Shown here one piece after another: positions 1 through 4,783 of a DNA stretch of 5,672 nucleotides. Where the stretch lies: contig DCGJ01000003.1 of the NCBI GenBank assembly GCA_002315495.1, positions 1 through 5,672 on the forward strand, given 5' to 3'. How positions within the stretch are numbered: position 1 is the stretch's first letter; the number at the start of each line of letters is the position of its first letter. Made by a program: the position numbers and the translations under genes. This DNA is from Lachnoclostridium sp. UBA1781 (GTDB lineage Bacteria; Bacillota; Clostridia; Lachnospirales; Lachnospiraceae). Below the pieces are notes generated by a model. That model had not been told where the DNA came from. It saw nothing but the letters and a program-made list of their open reading frames with translations, and did not search any database.

Positions 1-7
1 TGATTGG

Positions 8-36
8 ATAATAACATGTATTACCTACCAAGTCAA
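8..36 (-). promoter_or_regulatory. Vegetative promoter reading leftward out of the window
   Basis: On the minus strand there is TTGACT (31-36) as -35, exactly 17 bp of spacer, then TATTAT (8-13) as -10. The -10 is preceded by TGT, giving an extended TGnTATTAT element. A short dyad, ACCTA (23-27) and TAGGT (37-41), straddles the -35 and could be a regulator site. Transcription would leave the window within a few bases, so the driven gene is not visible. It would lie on the same strand as the copper operon but beyond that operon's terminator. The call rests only on match to consensus and spacing. Confidence 0.55.
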
Positions 37-178
37 TAGGTTTATATATTGAATATATCATCTGTTATTTATAGTCTCAGGCTATATCGTTAACGTGATG
101 GCACTTTTCGGAGAGTGTGTTTGAAGACCTCTATCAGTTCATGGGAGCCGGCGGAAACATGTTGGGAGCACAAATTTC

Positions 179-218
179 GGCGGAATATTGGGATACACCG
201 ATTCTCGCCCTATTTTTT
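179..218 (+). terminator. Possible weak intrinsic terminator, plus strand
   Basis: GGCGGAAT (179-186) can pair with ATTCTCGCC (201-209), leaving one bulged T and a 14-nt loop. Six T residues follow at 213-218. The stem is short and interrupted, and no plus-strand gene is visible upstream within the window, so this may be a chance product of the repeat sequence. Confidence 0.22.
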
Positions 219-362
219 GTTCATTTGAAAACTTGGACGTTCATTTTTTTCAAAATAAACAAGCCAAAATAAGCGTAAAAGAAGCATTCTCATATTTCCG
301 CCTATCAATCAGGGTTTCGTCCATGGAAGTATTTTCCAATTCCGTGCAGTAATAAAAGAAAT

Positions 363-401
363 AATCGGCAAAAAGAGCAACGAAAGCTTTTTCCGCCGAT
401 T
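363..401. repeat. Long imperfect hairpin
   Basis: AATCGGCAAAAAG (363-375) is the reverse complement of CTTTTT plus GCCGATT (387-401), apart from a CC insertion within the right arm. This gives about 13 pairs around a loop of roughly 11 nt. One of the GGCGGAA repeat cores (392-398) lies inside the right arm. No clear T-tract follows on either strand, so it is not a typical terminator. It may be a structured RNA element or part of a small palindromic repeat. Confidence 0.4.
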
Positions 402-546
402 TTCACGAAAACCACAAAGATGTTTATGGGGCAATTCTCCAAAAACGAGCACAAATCGTAGGCAGAAGCAAAAGAAACTTCTAATTCCGCCTAAATCGCC
501 CTGATTATTATTGTTGGAGTTTGGTGGGAGTTTGGTTGAAACAAGT

Positions 547-585
547 AAAAACAGGCGGAAATCACTCAATCCGTGATCTCCGCCT
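547..585 (-). terminator. Intrinsic terminator of the csoR-copA-lysR operon
   Basis: On the minus strand AGGCGGAGATCAC (585-573) pairs with GTGATTTCCGCCT (565-553). This gives a 13-bp stem with one G-U wobble and a 7-nt loop, followed directly by GTTTTT (552-547). It lies about 100 bp after the stop codon of the LysR gene and is in the right orientation to end the whole operon. The stem base carries the same AGGCGGA core that recurs at ~94-bp spacing further left. Confidence 0.85.
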
Positions 586-683
586 AGTCATTGACTCAAT
601 TCAAGCCCCTGTTTCCTTCATTGAAGCCGCAAGCTACAGCTTTCGGCCGAGGGTACATGAATACCCATCTAACACTGTTTCTC

Positions 684-1592
684 CTACAGTGTCATATCCT
701 TATATTTTCCCAACTCTTCGATGTACTGTTGCCCTAAATCACTAATAATAGCATTCTTACGGGCGATGTACCCAATGGTCATCTTTTCATTGGAATCCAG
801 TTTCACCGCACAATAATCGGAACCGTTCAGGTCCTCACATATAATACCGGAGCAAAGGGTATAACCGTTTAATCCCTTCATTAGATTCAAAAGGGTTGCA
901 CGGTCATTCGCACGGATAAACCGCTTGTACGGGTAAGTACTGAGCACCTCCTCGGCATAGTACGCCGAGTTGTAATCGCCCTGATCAAAACCAAGACACG
1001 GATACGGTTCCAAATCTTCCATGGAAACGCTTTCTTTCCCCGATAGAGGATTCCCCTTACTCATATACACGTAGATATCGCAGTCGAATAACGGATGGAA
1101 CTCAATTCCACTTTCATGGAACAGTTTCGTAAGCACCGTGCGGTTCATATCATTTAGATACAAAACACCAATCTCACTTTTTTGGTTCCGGACATTTTCT
1201 ATTACTTCAAATGTCTTTGTTTCATGAACAGCGAATTCGAATTCATCCATTCCATACTGCTTTACAACCTCGGTAAATGCATTAACTGCAAAGGTGTAAT
1301 GCTGCATCGATACGGAGAAGCTTCTGCGAATCTCCGTCTTGGAAATGTACTTCGCATCGAGAATATCCATCTGCTCAAGCACCGATTTTGCATATCCGAT
1401 AAATTCCTCGCCCTTGACCGTAAGGGTCATTCCGTTTTTCGAGCGAATGAACAAATCAAACCCCAGTTCACTCTCTAGCGAATGCAGTGCCGTAGTCAGG
1501 CTGGGTTGAGAGATAAACAGTTTCTTCGATGCCTCGTTGATGGAATGCTCCTTCGCAACCGCACAGGCATATCGCAAATGATTCAGCGTCAT
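684..1592 (-). CDS. LysR-family transcriptional regulator
   Basis: A 302-residue protein of usual LysR length. The N-terminal winged helix-turn-helix covers about residues 1-60, with the recognition region at SINEASKKLFISQPSLTTAL (17-36). A linker helix follows (about 58-88), then a periplasmic-binding-protein-like effector domain (about 92-298) that should bind an unknown small molecule. The ATG is preceded by AAGGAG at a 5-nt spacing, and this Shine-Dalgarno overlaps the copA stop codon. The gene is therefore probably translationally coupled to copA and transcribed with it. The type is familiar from Lachnospiraceae, but I cannot assign a target or effector. LysR regulators usually stand divergent from their targets; here the gene is last in a copper operon, so a copper role is only guilt by association. 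No convincing promoter of its own was found. The next feature downstream is the operon terminator. Confidence 0.93.
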   Translation of the reverse strand: MTLNHLRYACAVAKEHSINEASKKLFISQPSLTTALHSLESELGFDLFIRSKNGMTLTVKGEEFIGYAKSVLEQMDILDAKYISKTEIRRSFSVSMQHYTFAVNAFTEVVKQYGMDEFEFAVHETKTFEVIENVRNQKSEIGVLYLNDMNRTVLTKLFHESGIEFHPLFDCDIYVYMSKGNPLSGKESVSMEDLEPYPCLGFDQGDYNSAYYAEEVLSTYPYKRFIRANDRATLLNLMKGLNGYTLCSGIICEDLNGSDYCAVKLDSNEKMTIGYIARKNAIISDLGQQYIEELGKYKDMTL

Positions 1593-1597
1593 AAAAA

Positions 1598-1604
1598 CTC
1601 CTTA
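1598..1604 (-). promoter_or_regulatory. Shine-Dalgarno of the LysR gene overlapping the copA stop codon
   Basis: On the minus strand TAAGGAG contains both the copA TAA (1604-1602) and an AGGAG ribosome-binding site, 5 nt before the LysR ATG at 1592. A ribosome finishing copA would be placed on the LysR start, which suggests coupled translation. Confidence 0.8.
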
Positions 1605-1811
1605 CTTAAGTCCCAAATATTCGTAGCCGCAATCAGTAACCGCCGCCTTAAATGCCTCCTCCGATACTTCCTTGGAGAGGCTTACAACAGCTTCCTTTGT
1701 CTCATGATTGCAAACTGCATTTTCCACACCGTCAATGGCTTCGAGTGCTTTCTTCATATGTGCCTCACAGTGATGGCACATCATTCCGTTAATTCCGATT
1801 GTCTTTTCCAT
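1602..1811 (-). CDS. Possible internally initiated CopZ-like copper chaperone (in frame within copA)
   Basis: Codon 828 of copA is an ATG preceded by AAAAGGAG at a 6-nt spacing, a better ribosome-binding site than that of copA itself. Initiation here would give a free 69-residue HMA protein running to the copA stop. It has the full beta-alpha-beta-beta-alpha-beta length, a GMMCHHC copper site (Cys 12 and 15 of the short form) and a DCGYEYLGLK tail. That is the size and layout of stand-alone CopZ, which ferries Cu(I) to CopA. Two readings fit. The site may be a relic of a separate copZ gene now joined to copA by an open linker, or it may be used so that both fused and free forms are made. The start signal is directly visible; its use is inference. 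Confidence 0.45.
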   Translation of the reverse strand: MEKTIGINGMMCHHCEAHMKKALEAIDGVENAVCNHETKEAVVSLSKEVSEEAFKAAVTDCGYEYLGLK

Positions 1812-4292
1812 TTGATTCTCCTTTTCAATACTATTATCTTTCATGCTACCGCAAGCGATAGTCGAGGTCTCTTTACTGTTGTTCTTCTCTATTTTATCGA
1901 ACGTGCCCGAAGGTTGCAAGACATTTTCTCCGTTTCGCTCTTTCTTCGACTGTTCCGGTCTAACCCTTACCAGATTAAGTCGCAGCGCATTCATGACCAC
2001 ACAAAAGCTTGACAGACTCATCGCCGCGGCTCCAAACATCGGATTAAGTTTCCATCCGAAGATTGGATAATAAACTCCTGCTGCGAGTGGGATTCCAATC
2101 ACATTGTAGAAAAATGCCCAGAAGAGATTCTCGCGGATGTTTCGAAGCACCTTTCGACTTAATCGGATGGCAACCGCAACATCTGTCAAAGTGCTATTTA
2201 CCAAAACCACATCCGCCGCATCAATAGCGACATCGGTTCCGGCTCCAATAGCAATTCCGACATCCGCCTTCGTCAGTGCCGGGGCATCATTGATGCCATC
2301 TCCTACCATGGCGACCTTGCCCTCCTCGGACAGTTCGCGTACAATCCGCCCCTTGTCCTCCGGCAAAAGTCCGGAAACAACCCGGTCCACACCTGCTTCT
2401 TTTCCGATGGCCTGCGCCGTTTTTTCCTGGTCTCCGGTAAGCATGACAACCCGAAGCCCGTCATCTTTCAATATACGAATTGCCTCCGCGCTGTCACTCT
2501 TCACCCGATCCGCAACCGCAATCATACCGATTAGGTTTGTATCTTTTGCAAAATAAAGCGGTGTTTTTCCCTGCGCCGCCAATGCCTCCGCCTGTTCTGC
2601 AATAAGGTCCATATTCACGCCATGTTCTTCGAGAAATGCCCGATTTCCGGCAAATAGCGACTCCCCGTTTCTGCGTCCCTGCAATCCATTTCCGATGACT
2701 GCCTGAAAATCATCCACTTCCGGCTCGAAAAGATTTCTCTCACGGCCATATTCCACTATCGCCTTTGCTAACGGATGCTCGCTCATCTGCTCCAGTGAAA
2801 ATGCGACTCGAAGCAGCTCCTCTTCCTCACATTCTTCTGTCGGAACAATATCGGTAACCCGTGGTTTTCCTTCCGTAATCGTGCCTGTTTTATCAAGTGC
2901 AACAATTCGTACCTTTCCCGTTTCTTCCAGCGCGGTTGCATTTTTAAACAAAACGCCGTTTCGTGCGCCCACGCCGTTTCCAACCATAATCGCCACCGGT
3001 GTCGCAAGTCCTAACGCACACGGGCAGCTGATGACGAGTACAGAAACCGCACGCGACAAGGAAAATGCGACATCCTTTCCAAGAAGCAGCCAGATTCCAA
3101 ACGTAATCAGCGCAATGAGAAGTACAACCGGCACAAAGATTCCGCTTACCTTATCCGCAGTCTTCGCAATCGGTGCCTTTGAAGCGGCGGCATCATTTAC
3201 CATACGAATAATCTGGGAAAGCGTTGTATCCTCTCCCACACGGGTTGCCTCACAACGAAGGTAGCCCGACTGATTGATGGTGGCCGCGCTGACCTTCGCG
3301 CCCGGCTCCTTGTCTACCGGAATACTCTCACCGGTTAGAGCTGATTCATCGACTGCGCCCGTTCCAAAACGTACCACGCCATCCACCGGAATCTTCTCCC
3401 CGGGACGGACGACAAAGATATCTCCGATTTTCACTTCTTCAATCGAAACTACGATTTCCTGTTCCTCCGGGATGTGGCAGGCATTTTCACCATTCTCAGT
3501 AAATTCCTCACATTCCACATTCGAGTTTCTCCGAAGAATCGTTGCCTGCTCCGGCGCAAGCTCCATCAAACTCTTCAGTGCATTGGTTGTCTTCCCCTTC
3601 GAATAGGATTCGAGTGTCTTTCCGATTGTGATGAGCGTTACAATCATGGCTGCGGATTCGAAGTAAAAGGATTCCTTGCATTCCATCACCTTCGCAGCGT
3701 CCCCATTCATCACAGCTGAACTCATAGCAAACAACGCATAAGTACTGTACAGAAAGGAAGCACCGGAGCCAAGTGCCACCAGCGTATCCATATTCGGAGC
3801 AAAATGCTTCACACCCTTCCAGCCGTTTACGAAAAACTTTCGGTTTACCATCATAACTAAAATGGCAAGAAGCATCTCGTAGATTCCAACAGCCACGTAA
3901 TTCCCGTCCAGAAACGTTGGTACCGGCCATCCCCACATACCGTATCCCATCGATACGTACATCAGCGGAAGTAGCATGATAAGGGATACGATGAGTCGAC
4001 GAAGAAGTTGCGTTGTCTCGCTATCTTCTAATTTTTTTTGGTTCGTTCGTCTGTTTTGTTCTACAACGGTAGAATTGCCACCTGTTGGGGAGTTATCCCT
4101 ATACGAAGCCCCATATCCGGCATCCGTAACGGCCCGGATAATCTCAGTCGTTTCTACCTCTCCCTCCACCTGCATGGAATTGGTTAGAAGGGAAACGGAA
4201 ACCTGTGTTACTCCCGGCACCTTTTTTACCGCCTTTTCCACACGAGCGCTGCAGGCGGCGCAGCTCATTCCTGTTACCGAAAAATGTTTCAT
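1602..4292 (-). CDS. copA: Copper(I)-exporting P1B-1-type ATPase with N- and C-terminal HMA domains
   Basis: An 896-residue membrane pump that uses ATP to expel Cu(I). An N-terminal HMA domain (about 1-66) carries GMSCAAC with C11/C14. Eight membrane segments are expected near 98-117, 132-150, 168-190, 210-228, 384-405, 412-434, 722-741 and 750-772. Catalytic motifs are complete: TGES 320-323 (actuator), CPC 423-425 (membrane copper site), DKTGT with phosphorylated D467, HP 506-507, TGD 619-621 and GDGIND 664-669. YN at 729-730 and MSLSS at 758-762 complete the Cu(I)-type signature. A hydrophilic linker of ~50 residues leads to a second HMA domain (about 828-896) with GMMCHHC (C839/C842), resembling the chaperone CopZ. 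This domain makes the protein longer than the usual 740-820 residues. The actuator domain has an unusual acidic Cys/His insert near 255-278. The ATG is preceded by a modest site (AGGA, 9 nt away). The gene follows csoR by 52 bp and should share its copper-controlled promoter. Confidence 0.96.
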   Translation of the reverse strand: MKHFSVTGMSCAACSARVEKAVKKVPGVTQVSVSLLTNSMQVEGEVETTEIIRAVTDAGYGASYRDNSPTGGNSTVVEQNRRTNQKKLEDSETTQLLRRLIVSLIMLLPLMYVSMGYGMWGWPVPTFLDGNYVAVGIYEMLLAILVMMVNRKFFVNGWKGVKHFAPNMDTLVALGSGASFLYSTYALFAMSSAVMNGDAAKVMECKESFYFESAAMIVTLITIGKTLESYSKGKTTNALKSLMELAPEQATILRRNSNVECEEFTENGENACHIPEEQEIVVSIEEVKIGDIFVVRPGEKIPVDGVVRFGTGAVDESALTGESIPVDKEPGAKVSAATINQSGYLRCEATRVGEDTTLSQIIRMVNDAAASKAPIAKTADKVSGIFVPVVLLIALITFGIWLLLGKDVAFSLSRAVSVLVISCPCALGLATPVAIMVGNGVGARNGVLFKNATALEETGKVRIVALDKTGTITEGKPRVTDIVPTEECEEEELLRVAFSLEQMSEHPLAKAIVEYGRERNLFEPEVDDFQAVIGNGLQGRRNGESLFAGNRAFLEEHGVNMDLIAEQAEALAAQGKTPLYFAKDTNLIGMIAVADRVKSDSAEAIRILKDDGLRVVMLTGDQEKTAQAIGKEAGVDRVVSGLLPEDKGRIVRELSEEGKVAMVGDGINDAPALTKADVGIAIGAGTDVAIDAADVVLVNSTLTDVAVAIRLSRKVLRNIRENLFWAFFYNVIGIPLAAGVYYPIFGWKLNPMFGAAAMSLSSFCVVMNALRLNLVRVRPEQSKKERNGENVLQPSGTFDKIEKNNSKETSTIACGSMKDNSIEKENQMEKTIGINGMMCHHCEAHMKKALEAIDGVENAVCNHETKEAVVSLSKEVSEEAFKAAVTDCGYEYLGLK
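1818..1825 (-). promoter_or_regulatory. Internal Shine-Dalgarno before the C-terminal HMA domain of copA
   Basis: AAAAGGAG on the minus strand lies 6 nt before the ATG at 1811-1809. It sits inside the copA reading frame, in the linker just before the CopZ-like domain, where codons for Glu-Lys-Glu are read. A-rich Glu/Lys codons can produce such a string by chance, but its spacing to a Met at the exact domain edge is notable. Confidence 0.5.
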
Positions 4293-4344
4293 AAATCACT
4301 GTCCTGTCTTTCGTCTGATATCCGGGATTAACCCAAATCACCTT

Positions 4345-4671
4345 TTATCGCATCAGTTTTTGCGTCAGATTTACCAGTTCTTCAATCACCGATTCATCTC
4401 CTGCCTTCAAATGCTCCGCCACACAGGTTTCAATGTGATTGCTAAGTAACTGCTTATTAAAACTTACCAGGGCAGCATTAATCGCAGCCACCTGTGTCAT
4501 TACATCTACGCAGTAGGCATCATTTTCAATCATATTCTTTACGCCTCTCACCTGTCCTTCGATTCGACTGAGGCGATTTACAAGCGCCTTCTTCTCTTCT
4601 TCCGTCCGCGCTTTCGTCTTTCCACTTGAACTCTCTTCGCTGGCACAACAGCAGCATTTCTTTGTCTCCAT
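4345..4671 (-). CDS. csoR: Copper-sensing CsoR-family transcriptional repressor
   Basis: A 108-residue all-helical DNA-binding protein of the CsoR/RcnR (DUF156) family. In its apo form it binds the operator and represses; Cu(I) binding releases it. The conserved core LSRIEGQVRG starts at residue 34. The Cu(I)-binding Cys-His-Cys set is visible as C54 (in AYC), H79 and C83 (in NHIETC), with Y53 just before C54 as in known copper sensors. This favours copper over the nickel, formaldehyde or persulfide members. The N-terminal tail is unusual, with four consecutive cysteines at 6-9. I chose the ATG at 4671 because AAGGAG lies 7 nt upstream; a GTG one codon earlier (4674) would leave only 4 nt. 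It is the first gene of the operon, directly behind a promoter containing a CsoR-type operator, so autoregulation is expected. Confidence 0.95.
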   Translation of the reverse strand: METKKCCCCASEESSSGKTKARTEEEKKALVNRLSRIEGQVRGVKNMIENDAYCVDVMTQVAAINAALVSFNKQLLSNHIETCVAEHLKAGDESVIEELVNLTQKLMR

Positions 4672-4678
4672 CACAGTT

Positions 4679-4684
4679 CTCCTT
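4679..4684 (-). promoter_or_regulatory. Shine-Dalgarno of csoR (decides the start)
   Basis: AAGGAG on the minus strand is 7 nt from the ATG at 4671 but only 4 nt from the adjacent in-frame GTG at 4674. The ATG is therefore the preferred start. Confidence 0.8.
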
Positions 4685-4700
4685 ATGTTTTCTACAATTC

Positions 4701-4729
4701 ATTATATACCCCTTGGGGGTATATTGCAA
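4701..4729 (-). promoter_or_regulatory. Promoter of the csoR-copA-lysR operon
   Basis: On the minus strand TTGCAA (4729-4724) serves as -35, followed by a 17-bp spacer and a perfect TATAAT (4706-4701) as -10. Transcription should start near 4694, giving a leader of only about 23 nt before csoR. The CsoR-type operator fills the spacer and touches both hexamers, so bound repressor would directly exclude RNA polymerase. Confidence 0.88.
4704..4724. promoter_or_regulatory. CsoR operator (perfect inverted repeat)
   Basis: ATATACCCC (4704-4712) and GGGGTATAT (4716-4724) form a perfect 9-bp inverted repeat around a 3-nt centre (TTG). The TACCCC...GGGGTA core with its G-tract matches the operator type known for CsoR repressors of copper operons in Bacillus and relatives. 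It is the only such site seen in the window and lies immediately before csoR, which supports copper-responsive autoregulation of the operon. Confidence 0.85.
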
Positions 4730-4738
4730 GTGGCGACT

Positions 4739-4773
4739 AAAAAAACTGTGAGAACACTTTCGCATTCTCACAG
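4739..4773 (-). terminator. Intrinsic terminator of the beta-helix protein gene
   Basis: On the minus strand CTGTGAGAA (4773-4765) pairs perfectly with TTCTCACAG (4754-4746) around a 10-nt loop, followed by seven T residues (4745-4739). It begins 10 bp after the stop codon of the gene to the right. It ends just before the copper promoter and so insulates the copper operon from readthrough. Confidence 0.9.
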
Positions 4774-4783
4774 CTTCATTTAC

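Larger units (their letters stand above)
1..546. other. Gene-free intergenic region
   Basis: No reading frame here has a credible start, Shine-Dalgarno site and protein-like composition. The 86-codon minus-strand frame at 309-569 begins inside the operon terminator and encodes a low-complexity, Cys/Phe/Asn-rich product with no recognisable domain. The region is AT-rich. It contains spaced GGCGGAA-type repeats, an imperfect long hairpin (363-401), a weak possible plus-strand terminator (179-218) and an outward promoter (8-36). A small hairpin with arms at 70-76 and 80-86 has no clear role. Confidence 0.6.
150..585 (-). repeat. Degenerate ~94-bp spaced GGCGGAA repeats
   Basis: Read on the minus strand, the core (A/C)GGCGGA(A/G) begins at 585, 492, 398 and 303, giving spacings of 93, 94 and 95 bp. 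A weaker version (AGGGCGAGAAT) begins at 211, a further 92 bp on. On the plus strand the same core appears twice, as GGCGGAAACATGTTGGGA at 150-167 and GGCGGAATATTGGGA at 179-193. The segments after the cores at 492 and 303 share a T-rich pattern. The 10-mer GAGCACAAAT occurs exactly at 166-175 and 447-456, each time followed 3-4 bases later by GGC(G/A)GAA. These look like decayed repeat units rather than a coding remnant. I recognise no named family. Confidence 0.4.

Noticed and set aside
102..117. Small hairpin with TCGG loop (CACTTT/AGAGTG)
   Set aside because: The stem is only 6 bp with one wobble, with no T-tract and no gene next to it; it could easily be chance.
516..536. Direct repeat GGAGTTTGGT (516-525, 527-536)
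   Set aside because: Two 10-bp copies in a short G/T-rich tract; too little to support a function.
309..569. 86-codon minus-strand reading frame
   Set aside because: It begins inside the stem of the operon terminator, has no good ribosome-binding site, and encodes low-complexity sequence with no domain.
150..585. CRISPR array
   Set aside because: The repeats share only a 7-8 base core, differ in orientation and are ~94 bp apart; no cas gene is present.
672..692. 7-bp hairpin (ACACTGT/ACAGTGT) at the end of the LysR gene as a terminator
   Set aside because: No T-tract follows on the minus strand; the better terminator is at 547-585.
521..745. 74-codon plus-strand reading frame
   Set aside because: It runs through the operon terminator and into the antisense of the LysR gene end; the product has no protein-like features.
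1482..2012. 176-codon plus-strand reading frame across the copA/LysR junction
   Set aside because: It is antisense to both well-supported genes, and its product is random-looking.
4672..4674. GTG as the csoR start
   Set aside because: It lies only 4 nt from the AAGGAG, while the adjacent ATG at 4671 has the ideal 7 nt.
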